Source: Rhyzopertha dominica (taxonomy: Eukaryota > Arthropoda > Insecta > Coleoptera > Bostrichidae). Taken from it: a stretch of DNA of 64,000 nucleotides. Below the pieces are notes generated by a model. That model did not search any database. It was not told the DNA's origin and worked only from the letters and a program-made list of their open reading frames with translations. Numbering within the stretch: position 1 is the stretch's first letter; every line of letters starts with the position of its first letter. Location: contig QCXZ01000042.1 in NCBI GenBank assembly GCA_025024175.1, forward strand, positions 12,417,501 through 12,481,500, given 5' to 3'. Positions 1 through 13,637 of this stretch are shown here, in pieces. The translations under genes were made by a program, and so were the position numbers.

Positions 1-1235
1 CATTTTATTGATCCTTGAAGTTTCATGAAAAAAAACTAAGGTAAAGTAAAGCACTGGATCTGTGGTACGAACTGTCAGTTTGATTGTAACTTGTCCTGCT
101 GTCTTTCTCGTCTGACCCAAGAACTAAGGTCCAAACAGGCAGATTTTGTTCATTTTAACAGCTGAAGGCAAATTTTTTATCTTTCATTAAAGTCTGTAAA
201 TAATGTTTATTTGTTTCTCAGTATCTCCCGCACCTATAATAGTTGAAATCCCATATTCCATGTGTACTATTACTTTCTTATGTGGTGTTTTACTGTTTCC
301 TCTTTTCCTTTCCAGAAGTAATCTTGACTGAGGTCATTTCCATTGATTTGCATTTTGTTGAACAGTTTGTTCCTCGCTACTTCTCAACTTTCATATATTT
401 TGTGTAATGTAATTAGCAACTTATCTTGTCTGCGGTCTTGTTGGGTAGCTAATGTAATATGGTGAGCCAGTGTGCTTAGAACGCATTTATCATCTCCCAG
501 GATTCTATGTACCATAATTGAGTGATTTCTTATGTACAACGTTTCAAGAATTTTTGCTTTCCTGTCCTATCTATCTGGTCTTCTTTCCGTTGCCGTAAGT
601 TCTTGTCGCTGTAACAGAATATTTTACCTAAAAGAACGTTTAGAAAGACAAGAATTAATTAGTACTAGGCGATGTACCAGGGTGAGTATCTATATTTACG
701 TATTTCTGTTCTACTGAGTGCTTAGGGTTCTACTAGTGTTACTAGGACTTTACTATTACTGGGTTGTAGTTGACCCATTTTTAATTGTTCTGATTTTATT
801 GCGTTTTTGGAGTGTAACGTTAATTCCTGTAATAATGCATCTATTCACCTTAAGACCTCATCGAACTTGAGTAAAAACTGTTTGTACATACTTAGCATAT
901 GGCATAAGTTTGGTTTTAAAGCTTGCCCTAGCGTTTCTGCGTTTATTTTGTATGACGCTGATTTTGTTTGCAGATGAAAAGAAAACTATGGCTAATCTCG
1001 TATTGTCTTCACTTGTACTGTCCGTCCAGGAGTACTGGTCTAACAAAATCACAATATCAACACTTGTTCACTGACACAAGACCGTAATTGTTTATTAGGT
1101 GTATAGTCTGGAGGTTACTTTTCATACAAAAAAGGTTATAAAACCACACTTTTAAGAAGAATGCTTTCATGGCGTCCTAAAACATAGTAAATAGGAAAAA
1201 AAATGAATATCCAGGAAACGATTATTTTATGAACG

Positions 1236-1332
1236 AATTTTGAGGTTCTTCGTCTTTGACAAAGATTACAGATGTAATCGAATTGCCAGACTAATAACTT
1301 TTTGTCAGTGTTTTGAAGAGATAACGATCTTT
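1236..1332 (+). repeat. Copy of Penelope-type terminal repeat (97 bp)
   Basis: The segment matches 6107-6203 over the same 97-bp length with scattered substitutions; both start aattttgaggttctt and end near cgatcttt. The second copy lies just downstream of a decayed GIY-YIG coding region, so this is probably an orphan terminal repeat of the same Penelope-like family. Both contain a short hairpin (gattac...gtaatc) flanked by gtct and agac, the layout of a degenerate hammerhead motif, but the core bases are no longer canonical. Confidence 0.5.
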
Positions 1333-4300
1333 GCGATTAAATATTATCTTATATCTCTGCTGATAAGTTTTTTGTTTGGACATTCTGCTTTCTATATTAT
1401 TTAAACTTCAAGAACTCTCACGCATTTAATGCCTACCTAGATTTTATTGCCAAAGTCAAGATTTAGAGCTGTTAGAAGGGTTACCCATTTGCTAACAAAA
1501 CAGAATTGTTCATTCGTGTTCCAAGTGTATTGGTTTGCAAATCAATTTCTCAATTCCTCTATGAAAAGATTACAACAGGGTTTCAAAACTCAGAAAGAGA
1601 TTTTTATTCCCTTGCACAATTTATTTAGTTAGTTAGTTAGAATTTATTTAATTATTAATACTATCTTACAAAAGTTTTAACTTAAAATATAAGTATCTTG
1701 ACCAATAAACGTGTATTTGAAATACTACACGTCGTTGAAATCTAATTTAAAGAAGAAACGATGCAGGTGGCATCTCTTCTTCCCCAGACATACAAAAAGA
1801 AACCGATACTAATCGAGCTGACACTTTTTCCACCCTTACAATTAAGCAAAAGTGCCCGGCTACCAAAATCGATCTGTCTGGGCGTGTGTTGCATGCGACA
1901 CTTCGTCTCAATTACGGTAGACGTGCATTGCTGTGCTCTGGCTGTAGCATGCCATGCCGTCAAGTGCACACTAATTAGTAATTAGTATTGTCTAGCATCT
2001 GGTCGCCGTTCTCCATTGATTTTATGTCGTACGTGAAAGTACGTGCTCTGCTAACTGTTCCATAAGCTCTCGGCGCAGCAGTGCAGCGAGAGAATAGATT
2101 TGAGTAAAGCTGTTTCAAAAATCGTATATTGTAGGATTAATTTACTTTTGATACGTGTTTGTAGTACACTTTGATTCGCATTATAAATTATATAACATAA
2201 TACTAAACTGGGCTTTTGGTCATCCATTCCTCCGGACAATATTTTTCGGAAACTTCTTCGTATTTCATAAATGCAATAGCTTTCATTGCCAGTTGATGAC
2301 TTATTTCTCCAACTCGGCCATTTTAAGAAGCCTTAATAAGTAAACAAAAAACAAACACAAATGTCATTTCTTAATTCGTTAGGATTATTTAAACGTTTGT
2401 TGAGGTGTAGTAGTTCGGCAAAAGCAAACCCATCACATAATTTACCTGGATTTTTGAGTGCAGGTAATAAAATTGTACGTGTAGTTTAGTGGACGTTATT
2501 GGATGTAGGTGGTATTTATATTCTATGACATTCAAGATAAATTTATTTACTGTACCGGAATGAACGTTCTAGGTATAGGTAATGTAAGGCAGTATTCTAC
2601 AGAACCTTGAAATATCTGCAGGTTTTGCACTGAATGCTTCTGGCTAGGGAATAATAATTCTCCCTTATTTGTCTTCAAGATTGGTATTGTGTGAACCCTT
2701 TTAATAGGATCCCATTTTAAGCTCTTTAAATCTTAAAAACCTGTATTCGCATTCAAATTTTAACCAAGCTTACTTAGCATATCAAATTAAGGCCTGGAGT
2801 CTCTCCAGCAAGCGACAAAGAACAATGCCTGTTAATTTTGTGCTCTCCCCTCCACTCCATCATTCGATTTTGAGGTGATGTAATTTTCTGAAACCTTGAA
2901 GAGCGATGGGGTGAATGAAGCGGGAAGGGACACTGACATTTTCGTGGTTACTTTTCACCCTATGTTTGACCTTAGAACAACCACATTCAGGTTACAAGCA
3001 CTTCCTAATCGTTTATCCGTATTGTGATGAACTACACGTAGTACTGGCTTAATAGAATTTCTTTCGGTCCCTTCTATTCAGCAGCTGCTTAAAGTACCGG
3101 GCTTGTTCCAAGAAACAAAGGGAGAATAATAGGTCTGGTGTAGTGAATGATTCCCAATCATTATTCAAGGACCCTCACACACCAATATAAACCGAAACAA
3201 AGAGATCATCTTCTTTTGATTTGGGTAATCTGAGCAAGTAATTGCTAAAGACAGAACAAACAATGAATAAGTATAGTAAGGTATTTTCGCGAACCGCAAG
3301 CATCCTTCAAATATGAACTCTCATATTCGTTTTACTTCCAGCACTAGCACGGGTATTAGTTGCAGTTTCGTTAGACCGTCAAATGCTTCGTGTACATTTT
3401 CTATCTAGAGGAAGATTTGCCATTCATTTTTGATGTATTTTTAAGAACTTTGTAGAAATGATGTCCCATTTCATTAATGACTTTTTTGGTACATGCTCTC
3501 CGATACCACGAACGAAGACCACGCGACCTATCATCGTAACAATATAAATGTTAATCAGTCTATTTGTAATGCAACACCGCTCCCACGCCGGGTACACAAC
3601 AACCAATGGAGCTGCCATTGTTATCCCATTGCGGACGCATCTCGACATCCAGCGTACCGATACAAGCCTGGCCGAAGATAAATTGACGCTTTCATAATTG
3701 AATTGTGCACGATGCATTCTCATTAGTGGCCCGTGCATCGAATTGATCAACTGCTCCGAGGAGATAGAACATCGGTTATCAGGGATTGGATGTCGGTTTG
3801 GTTCAATTGATGTGTTTTAAGGGAAAGCAAAGTAAGTTGATTGAAAAACAGCAAATAAATCATGGAAGCAATAAAAAGAATGGCATAGGTGGTAAGAAAG
3901 GGGATGAACATAAATTGTTAAACGCCTTGATAAACGAACGCCAACGTTTGTGATTTTAACTATTCAAAATTTTGACTGCGCTTATCCGACTTTACCATAT
4001 GTTTATCAATGGCCTCATTTATTAGTTATAAGCTGATATAATGTTCTTTGTGCATATAACCAATCAATCTGACGGATTAATTTTAGCATATTTCATGCGT
4101 ATTCAATAAACTTGTGTTCTACTTAGGACCAGCTTAGGTTACAGGAACAAAACATAATTTTAGTCACCGATTACGTAAGAAAAATTAGCAATCATTTAAA
4201 AAAATCTTTGCAATAGTCCAGGTTGCCATGATACATGATATACTACCTAATTTTACAAATAAAAATGATAGGCTGTTCATTGGCAAGCGTTTTCCGCTTT

Positions 4301-5549
4301 GACCTCGATTTTTAAAAGAGTAGTGTATAAAAGGTCCCGGGTTCAAATACTGGTCAAAAAGCTTGCAATACTTTTTCCGTACATATATTTGGCTGTTAAC
4401 CCATTAAAATATCACGTTCGTTTTACTAAAAATGAATTCAGGCAGTAATTACCTTTCATTATATAAAACTGAAAGTGTTTACCAGCAAAAGAAAATTCTG
4501 AAAAATCTACAATTTTTGTTGTTTTGTTTGCTATGCTCCTGGGAAAATTTAAAAAAAAGCAGGGAAAATGTTAAAACTATAAAATTGGATATCTTAAGAT
4601 TTGGAGAAACATTGCAGCTTAAATTACATTTGTTTTTAATTTTTTATTGTTCATTTTTGATCGCGTCCAATAGATGTCGTTATTTCTTTTCGATTTGAAT
4701 AGATGGTATTACGTGCATAATCCAAATGCGCGGTCTTCTTTTGCGCTTTACTTAATTATAAGGCAATTAAAAGATTAAGTTTCTTATAAATTTTATTACT
4801 GTTTCACATATTTATTAATATTCCTGTGTTTTGTGACGTAAAATTACTTCAATTTTGCGTTGCTACGAATGACAAACGAAACGCAGTCTGTCGCGGTTCA
4901 AATTTTTTGAAATTGTGTGTATGACGTTTGTGAAGATTTGCTTAAGTCGACTAGTATTATTAAACGTCAATCTTGAGAAAACGTATAACATTTCGCCTGC
5001 CTCGTGTTTGTGCACATTATTTTACGATCGCCTTTCGGCGTATTCTCCAGTTCCCAAGCTGATTGAGCGGTTACAATTTGAAAGATAAAAAGCGCCACAA
5101 ATTGGGTCCCGAATGGCCTCAATTAAAGCGTTTCGAGCGCCTGGGCAAACAAAAAAGTGTAACACCTCCCGGTCGTTGTATTTATCACCAGCGACGACGG
5201 AGGAACTACCTGGCGAAGCCACCGTTCGCTTAGGAAAAAAGCTGGATTAAATATTTATGTTGAGCCGGAACAAAGGAACATGCCACCCAGATAGATCGGA
5301 GATGAGATAATGCGATGCATTGATTAGGTCTCTTTTAAACTGGATTTGATTTGTTTATCGGTTCTTTGCAGCTTGGGTCAGTTCAATAAGGTATAAGATA
5401 CTTTTCTTGGAAAAATATTATGTTTTGTGAAGCTAGATGTTATGCCGATGCAAATTTCAAAATAATTTCTTTCGCCTGTGAAGCTTTAATGCCTTAAATC
5501 ATTGAAATCAAGTAAATTGAAGTTGAGTTTGAATTATATACAAGGCCTT

Positions 5550-6203
5550 TCGGAAAAATTAAAGAAGATGCTTAGAAAACACGATGTTTTAGTTGTTGAT
5601 AGTACATATAATAATTTAGATAAAATTTTAAGTTCTACTGAAGATAAAATACATTTAGAGTAAAAAAATTACCTGTTCTTGCGGCAAGTGTTACACAGGT
5701 CAAACTAAAATAAAGTAGGTGCGCGTTTGAAAAAATACATACGTGCTACTAGGCTACAACAGATAGCTAAATCTTCCGTAACTGAACATTCATATTTGAC
5801 GAAATACATGATTGACTTTGGTAAAAGAAAGATATTATCACAAACGTCTAGTAAAAGAAGCTATAGAAATTTGTAGGAATACTAATAATTTTAATAGGGA
5901 TTGTGGAAATTATGAGTTAGGTGACATTTGGAAGGCTCTTTTGTAGTTATCTTTTACCAGGTAGTTCGTGTATATCTAGTAGGTAGGTAGTTCCTTTTTC
6001 GTCGTTAGGTTCTTTTTTATCAGGTTGACACGTTGTTTTTATGACGTCTCGCTTCCTTGGTGATTTGTTTATTTACTTTCAAAATTTTGTTTGAACTTGT
6101 CAGGCTAATTTTGAGGTTCTTTGTCTTTGACAAAGATTACAGGTGTAATCAAAACGTTAGACTAATAACTTTTTGTCAGTGTTTTCAAGAGACAGCGATC
6201 TTT
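5550..6203 (+). mobile_element. Penelope-like element 3' fragment (GIY-YIG remnant)
   Basis: Broken + strand frames contain the typical C-terminal part of a Penelope-like polymerase. A cysteine-rich GIY-YIG core (TCSCGKCYTGQT) lies near 5680-5710 and is followed by the usual downstream segment (LQQIAKSSVTEHS) near 5755-5790. At least one stop and one frameshift separate these parts, so no protein can be made. The trailing 97 bp (6107-6203) is the terminal repeat, also found alone at 1236-1332. In this family GIY-YIG is the endonuclease that nicks the target for reverse transcription; the reverse-transcriptase part is missing here. Confidence 0.65.
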
Positions 6204-8284
6204 CATGATCGATATGCTATAAGTTGAGCGAATCAGTCTGTATGAACCCTGGTAATATTTGCCTACAAACGAAGAAATAATAGGTATTAACAAGTAAACT
6301 TCTGAATGTGATGGCCGAAAAGAAGCGCTAATTCAGTAAGTCACTGAAACCCGGACGAAACGATTCGTAAAGTACTTAAATAGTTGCTTTATATTCCGTT
6401 ATTATAGAACTAGAAGGTTAAGAACATGTACAGCATTACAAAGTAAGAGAGTTATGCTTGCCTAAGGCTGGTAACTGCGAATTGTTTCATGTGTAATTAA
6501 ACATACTTGGTTCGTGGAATTACCCCAAGCGGTGTGGGCCTACATTTAAGTTTGGTCTGAATAAGCGGGTTAAAATTAGTTCAAAGGCTGCCAGGTTGCT
6601 TTAATTATTCTGGAAAACGGTCCTTTTGATGGCGCCCGTTGTTGTTACAAGTAATTTTAAGTCATAATGAACGTCTAGGGCACCGAACAGACCAAATGTC
6701 ACAGTGCGCTGCCGTCGACTACAGAGGTTAATAAATCAAAGGTTGAACATGCTATTTGGCCGTAATTACAAGGTAAATGAACCAAACTGGGAGTAATCAG
6801 ATTGTAGTATCGAACGACGTTTAATGGCTAGATTTTTTATGAAATCGATGTGAAATGGAATAAATATCATTCAAGTTGTTTCATCGGATATCAAGCTTGC
6901 CATTGTAACGGGTGTCTATTAAAAATATTCTAGTGTCGTGAATAAAACAGGCTGAACTCTACTATTACTTTGGTGCTGTAGCTTTTCTCAACAATTTGCG
7001 CTGATCTGCAAAACCGCAAACCCGTCTTTGAAAAAAATTTCTAATTATAGAAACCTTTAATCTAAATTACCTTAACCCTGAACATCCAAGATATATAGCT
7101 TCTTTAGTTATTTCTCACCTGTAATAAAAGTCATGTCTCATAGCAAGCCTCATGTCCCACAGCATTTGCATTTGTCTACTCCTCGGATAAACTGTATCAT
7201 TCCGTAAGATATATGCATCGCGCCATTATGAACAGCATTATTTGTTTCGGCTGCAGCTTGAACTGGCTGTCTTCCAAAACCGCAGTTTACTTAGCAAACA
7301 CTTCCGCAGGATTTTAAATTGAGTCTGCTTGTTACGGAGCGGTTTGTTTACTGTGTTTTATGAATAATTCAGTCTCTATAGGAAAATGATGGTTTAAAAG
7401 TGTTAATAAAGATCTCGTTCTTTAATTTCTTACGCGTTGAGATCGTTTGTCATCCAAACTTTTCTATAATTATTAACGTACTTCGATCGTGGTAGTAGCT
7501 TAGCGTAATAAGACCCTATATGTGTATAAAAATGAATACTAACTCCATTTTTTTCTCTTTTCATGCTGGTTCCCACCAACAGGACTGCGTTGTAAGTACT
7601 GTGTGAATCCAGCAAAAAACGCCTCTACCATTTAACGACAATTGCTTGCCTGCAGTGTTACTGCATGTGTTTTGCATGTATTATTAGTGTCCGTTTTTAA
7701 TTACGCTTAAATTGGGTTGGCTATGGCCACATCAATTTGTTGCGTCATGCTTGCTTTATAAACGTGTGTTTTTTGTGGTTTGTTTAGACTCCATCTGTGT
7801 TGTTGTTTTTATAAATGATAGCTTTTTTGTAGACGGCGGTAAATGTCGATTTTTGTTTTAAAGATAATAGTGTTGAATTGAAGTGAAATGCTTATTTAGG
7901 TGATCATGTTATTTGTTAAATAAGGAAATAGTTTGATATTCTTACTTAACATATTTTTACTCCTTCAGCTACAAAAATGGTGCAAATATGTTACAAAGTA
8001 TTAACTTTTTAGTTAACAGAGTTATTACCAATATTGCACTTTATGCGAATTGCAGTACTTTTGTGCATACCGAAAAACGGGGGTTTTCCTTTAATATGTA
8101 TCTTGTATACATTTGTGTATATCAATGTTTTTTGTAATATGTATTTTCGATGCAATATCTGTAGTTATTAAAATAAATTAAAAATAAAACTTGACTGATC
8201 GACAAGGGAATTTCAGAGAAAAGAATTTCCCGAAAATACTGATATCTATGAGTGAACATGAACAGATAAATCCGACTTTACAGC

Positions 8285-8683
8285 GTTATTATAGTAGCTG
8301 AAGACATCGACATTCTAATTCTTCTGGCATATTTCTGTATGAGACCAAGCAAGGGAGAACCTGTACTATACCAAAAGTTTAAAACTCCGGCAAGTGCAGG
8401 ACAACGTCTTGTATTTAGGGATCCAAGGATGATGGAAATGCATTGGATGAATTGGAAACTGGGGTTACTAGGGGACAAGATCATTACGCTTCACTTGGGC
8501 AAAAATTCGTTGAGAACAACCCGTCAAATTCAAAAGCGCTACGGGAACAACAAGTCTCAGCTTAACTGGGGTTGGGAACACTCAAAAAATGGTTTGCTTC
8601 CGATTACAACCGATAAGGATCCAGCTAAACATCTAAACACCACTACCATGCACATGTTCAAAAGGTTGCAGGACATCCTGTAA
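8285..8683 (+). pseudogene. Unassigned coding remnant with an acidic EDIDILILL motif
   Basis: An open frame runs to a stop at 8681-8683. Its start reads IIVAEDIDILILLAYFC, before the first ATG (8339). Such E-D-x-D-x-L-x-x-L stretches occur in poorly characterised transposon-associated proteins of insects with a nuclease-like fold, which is my best guess. The C-terminal part is rich in basic residues and matches nothing I know. There is no CadN splice context and no terminal repeats are visible. It could also be a chance open frame. Confidence 0.3.
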
Positions 8684-9029
8684 TTACAAGAAATTCAGCC
8701 TTCCATGTTCTGTAATCTGCATCATTTGCTAAAAGCAGACCTGCACCAACACTTCAGAGAAAGAAGTGAATGCATACAAGGAACCTGTTATCGATGAACA
8801 AACCCATATGGATTAGGCCTACAAAGGAAACCATTAAAAAGTTATATTTAGTCTACTCACAGGCGTATAAATTTGTTCTAATTATTATTACTTATTTGCA
8901 TTAAAGCTTAACTGTAATATATAAATATTTATGACTGAATGAAATTGTGTGCGGTCGTTTACTTGTCAACATTAAGCTGAAATATCTTGGGGGAATTCGA
9001 CCTGGTGGTAAATATTAACGGGTACTCCT

Positions 9030-9990
9030 TATTTTGGCCAAGCTTTCAATTGCTTTATTACAATCTTCTTCAGGGCTTACTACAACAACATCATTTACAT
9101 TAATTCTACAAGAAGTGGAATAACATCTTACTTACTAATTTGAGTTTTTAATAGGCAGCTACACATATAACATAATCCAGAAATTTTACATACAATATAA
9201 TTATCATAACAAATAAGGTGACATATACGTCGTAGTCACTAGTCAGATTCACAAACCACTTTTATTTCAATTTCAAATTTGAACTCCTAAACTTTTTATT
9301 ATGTGTATTATTAAAAGTTTCTTATATGTTAATGTCAAAATTGCAGCAATACTTCCTAAAGGAGTATGGTACAACGAACTACTTGAATTTAGGTTTTATT
9401 AATTTTGTAAAATTTCTGTCGATAAAAAATATGTGTATATATTACTTAAATTTTGTGTATCCGATTTTTTATTAATAACGTTATTAGTCTTATTAATTTG
9501 GTACATCTCCAAAATTAGTCTTTTATTAGTATTTCGCTCTTTTTCTAAAATTTTGACAATATCCCAATTTATGTTATGGTTGTTGTTTAATACATGTTCT
9601 GCTAGAGCACATCTTATATTTTTTGTATTTATATCACTTTTGTGTAGTGCTAATCTACTAGATAGCCATTGTGAGGTCTGGCCAATATACTTATCTTCAC
9701 ATGTATCACATTCTAAACAATAAACAACCCCCGACTGATTTTTTTATGGCATTTGGGATTTTAATTTTGTAAACAAACTTCAACCTTTTTTAAAATTTCT
9801 TATAGCAATTTATATGTTAAATTTATAGAAAATTCTTATTAATTTCTTTGTTAATCCTGTAATATTGGGTAATGATCCAAACTTAACAATCTGAGTGGCC
9901 GGAACTCTTATTATCGTTAGTTACTAGAATTTCATTTTGTGCAGTGGAATAAAGAAGTTTATTTTTCATTTGTTTAACAAAATTAATTTT
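9030..9990 (-). mobile_element. Penelope-like element 3' fragment, minus strand
   Basis: Read on the minus strand, 9740-9420 encodes a GIY-YIG core (GVVYCLECDTCEDKYIGQTS) followed by the family's downstream helix-rich part (RLILEMYQINK). It resembles the GIY-YIG of the copy at 48529-48876 and so belongs to a lineage distinct from those at 5550 and 62656. Further downstream (9073 to 9044, minus strand) is a hammerhead-like hairpin: CTGAAGA, a short stem and loop, then GAAA. The cleavage-site side is not well preserved. No reverse-transcriptase part is present, so this is a 5'-truncated copy. Confidence 0.7.
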
Positions 9991-10866
9991 TATTTATGTA
10001 TTTAAAATTGATTTGTGTTCTTAGCCTAAAGAAAATATATGAATATCGCATAGATTGCAGGAGAAAAAAAATCGAAGATTTTACAAAAGTACTGCAGTTC
10101 GCACAGTTGTATTTCCGAAACGGGCAACTATTGTCTTATTTGACCATGTTTGGCTCCTTGACCACTAACAGAAATACTTGTTCAAAATTTCAATATTGAG
10201 TTATATGAAATGATTTAGCAAGTTAGAAGTTAGAAGACCTTTTAAAACTACCTCTCTTCTTTAGTACCTTATTCATGCTAAAGTTTAAAGCAGTTGGTGT
10301 TTGTTGATCATTATTGATCATAAATGAATTTTTAACTGTATTTTTAGTTAGTTAGTAGCTGCTACAGCGCAGTTTTATTCGAATTATCTTAGTTTTAGTT
10401 TTTTCCCTGAAATTCTGTACATATGCAGCAAATAATATAATGGATCTCATTATAAGTTAAACTACGAACAAGACGTGTGCCATTTAGCTTATAGTTCTTT
10501 GAGAAAAGAATACAGAGATATTCAGGCGATGCAAAAACCGCTACAGCATTGTACCGCAAGGCTCTAATATAGGTCATATGTTGTTTATACTATTAAAGTT
10601 GTTAGAGCTGTGGCTAACGTTGTTCATGCACTTCATTTCTATTTATGATTAAACATAATGCTACCTAGTTTTATCGCAAGCTAGTTCCAAAACATATGAA
10701 CCAAATGCAAGCTGAAAACACCACACCAGCCTTTCAATAGTTTAAAATCTTTAAGTTTTCTTTTAAACCCCCACCTAATAATCCATTAATCGCATCCACG
10801 TGCTCAACTCGACCCACGTGCCCCCTCCGGAAGTCAGTACCTGACCCTGTGTTCTCTCCTGTGCAG

Positions 10867-11075
10867 ATACCGACAACCAGAGGGTGATCATCCACGTGNG
10901 GGATNTCAACGACGAACCGCCCTACTTCATCAATCGCCCCTTGCCCATGCAGGCCGTGGTGCAGCTGAACGCACCCCCCAACACCCCTGTTTTCACCCTG
11001 CAGGCGAGGGACCCCGACACCGACCACAATATTCATTACTTCATCGTCAGGGACAGGACTGGAGGGAGATTCGAG
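10867..11075 (+). CDS. CadN: CadN exon 1 of window (EC repeat boundary and start of an EC repeat)
   Basis: The exon follows an acceptor gtgcag and ends at donor GTAAGG (11076). It begins with two bases of a split codon and ends on a whole codon. It encodes the calcium-binding end of one cadherin repeat (VIIHV, then a D-x-N-D-E-P-P-Y-F linker) and then the next repeat, with PPNTPVFTLQARDPDTDHN and RDRTGGRFE. These are near-identical to Drosophila DN-cadherin, a homophilic adhesion receptor for axon targeting. Two ambiguous bases (10899, 10905) fall in the calcium-linker codons, so those residues cannot be read. The next exon continues in frame with VDERSG. Confidence 0.93.
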
Positions 11076-13637
11076 GTAAGGGAAGAGCGATTGATAATTT
11101 TGGGGTTGGGGTAGGTCAGGATTGTTGAAGGGGGAGGCTTTGAATTTCGATGTTGCAGACTGATTGAATGATAAGTAACGATGGATGTTTAGAAATTGAT
11201 TTTTGTCAGAAACGGACCCAAACTTTTATTTGCTTGATGAAATATGCTTGAAGCACCAGAAGAATAGAAACCACTTCAGTAAGTCTGAGATTATCACCTA
11301 AAAACGTGAATAAACAGTGTTTTAGTTTACACAGAATCCCAAGGACTTCATCTTGAACTCATTTAAATAAGGTTTTTGTAATAAAGTTTGTTTATAACAA
11401 GGTAAACTACTATGTTGAAAGCAATTTCTTTTAATATTCATTGCCTTCTAGATAACGAAGCTTGCTGTTCAAATACTGTGTCAGCTATCCCAAAAGTAAA
11501 GAAGCTTGTATTACTAAACCTCAAAGTATTTTAACTGTAACAACACTAGACCTAAGCTGCACTGATGAGCTGTAATGACAGCGAAATAGATATATCTGTA
11601 GCTGGTTGAGGTGTAGACAGCACAGCATAGACATGCATTTTAATGTAATAACAGCTGTTTGTATTTACATATGCAAGTACTTAAACCTTCTAAAGTTGTA
11701 TAAGTTCACAAAGAAATAAGTTATTAACAATTCTAATAATCTTCACTCTTATTACCTGTAGCAAAATCTAATGTATTGAAATCAGATGACTCTCATTTTA
11801 GCTGTTTGTAACTATTTGATTATCTACCATACTTGGCGTTCCGAAAAGTATCAGTACAATGTAGCGGATATAATCAGTTAGCTGTAATATCTCTCTTAAA
11901 CAGCCAATAATTTATTTCGTAGAGAAATAAACTCAAAAAATTAGCCTCATACCTATATCACAAAATATTACTCTTGTTGCTGTCTATGCCGCCAATATGG
12001 ACTACTCACTTAAAAAAGCTGTTTTTTATGAAATAAACTGGAGTCGCTAAGAGTAACATGGCAACATCAAAAACTTGACAATCATACATCATGTTATGAT
12101 ATCACGTTCTTGATCTTTGAAGAATAAAGAGAAGTAACAACCTCAACTCGTTCTTGGATTGAGTACCTATACTATGTTTAACTAAATTTTCCAGCTGTTG
12201 TAAAATCTGTACAAACGGATTAGTGGTTGTTGTGTAGAAAAGTGATTACAACTCATTAGAACGAAAAAAGAGCTACTTTTAAAAATTCTTTTTATCAGTT
12301 TAGTTATTTTGTAACAGTCTAATACAAAGTTGTAATAATTTGCAGGTATTTACTAGTATGGAAAGAAATGCAAAACGTTAAAAAAGAGCAAAAATTCACA
12401 TTTAATAACGATATCAATAACATTTCTAATAACGTTAGGGTGAAGCCGATTCCAATTTACCACAAGAATGTNTTCAACGTTNTAAAGGTACTTGGTACTT
12501 GATTAACTGGTGTTCCAGTAGTCGTTGCCCATGTCAATTCCTATTGTCANTATTATGGGTAATGAGAAAATGGTTNTAAAACTTTGTCGATGTACCTCCC
12601 ACCCTTCACGANTTACNATCAGTTCTATGTGCCCACTTAAAGTTATTTATCATAAATCATAATCGACCCTCATTTAAAAGGAACACTTTCTTTTGCAGTG
12701 GAGTGTACACACGTCTCCAGACCTGTTCTATCAAACAGAATATTTATCAATATCTGCAAATTCAAATTAACCTGTTCTTTAGCAAACAACCATGTTCTTC
12801 TATGATGTTCAGGAGTTAAACGTGGTACCCTAGCTGGTCTTCTTGACCTAAACTGTCCTTCGCTTTTGAAGCATTTATTCTGCGGTCCCTTATCGTCCAG
12901 AGTCGAATTAAAAGGTCTTCTGCTTTTGATTGAAGACTATAGTTTACAAACTGAGTGTTGACCAACTCCTGTCTTTATATTTTAATATATTTATAAGAAT
13001 AAAATTCAACCTAAGATATAAGTGGCTTCTTTTTCGTTTTGATTGTAGTATTTGTGGGCACAACTGAGATATACCTTTGAGCGACCTTTCAAATAAGAAT
13101 CTTCCATTTCTTGATCCATAGTTTAGGGTTCATTATCATTATTATTAATACTATCCCAAGTAATGGGCCTCTTGAAGGTTTAGTAACAGGCTTGGTGAAC
13201 TTTACAGTTAGATGGGAAGCCTTCGAATGTCGAAAGTGCAGTAGGTAAAGATTCATGTATTACGAACAATGTTCACAATTGCAGGAGGCCTAAATCAAGC
13301 ACATCAAGGACCGACGTTCCTCCTGATATGTTTTGCTGACGAAACAATTTGAAATTTATTCTTACCCTTGAAGTGTAACTTCTATTGAGTGTGCAGTAAA
13401 TATAGATTTACATATTACGAATAATTGTGTCATGTCCAGCATTTTACTTCTTGTTATGGTGTTTGGTGGCTTAGATCAATTAGTTTACTCTGACATTCTT
13501 TGCGAACCAATTTTCATGTTTATTCTTCACCATGAAATGTAAGAGACTTAAAGTCAATTTTTGTGAGCAGCAAAATTCAAAACTTTGATTTAACGGCATC
13601 TTTCGTGCTGTTTTTCTGCAATACCTTTCATTTCTAG
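11076..13637 (+). other. CadN: CadN intron 1-2
   Basis: The intron is bounded by GTAAGG and tttctag. It is AT-rich, with several ambiguous bases between about 12472 and 12616. I recognise no transposon protein, RNA gene or strong repeat in it. Confidence 0.8.

Larger units (their letters stand above)
1..10866 (+). other. CadN: CadN intron upstream of exon 1 (partial, AT-rich)
   Basis: This AT-rich stretch holds no cadherin-like reading frame and ends in an acceptor (gtgcag) just before exon 1, so it is read as the 3' part of a large CadN intron. Inside it I recognise a 97-bp repeat at 1236, a + strand Penelope-like fragment at 5550-6203, an unassigned coding remnant at 8285-8683 and a minus-strand Penelope-like fragment at 9030-9990. 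I see nothing supportable in 1-1235, 1333-5549, 6204-8284 and 9991-10866; the short open frames there have biased, low-complexity translations. Confidence 0.7.

Noticed and set aside
4325..4365. tRNA-like B box (gggttcaaatact) after a TATA-like stretch
   Set aside because: No matching A box or cloverleaf could be drawn, so a tRNA or SINE is not supported.
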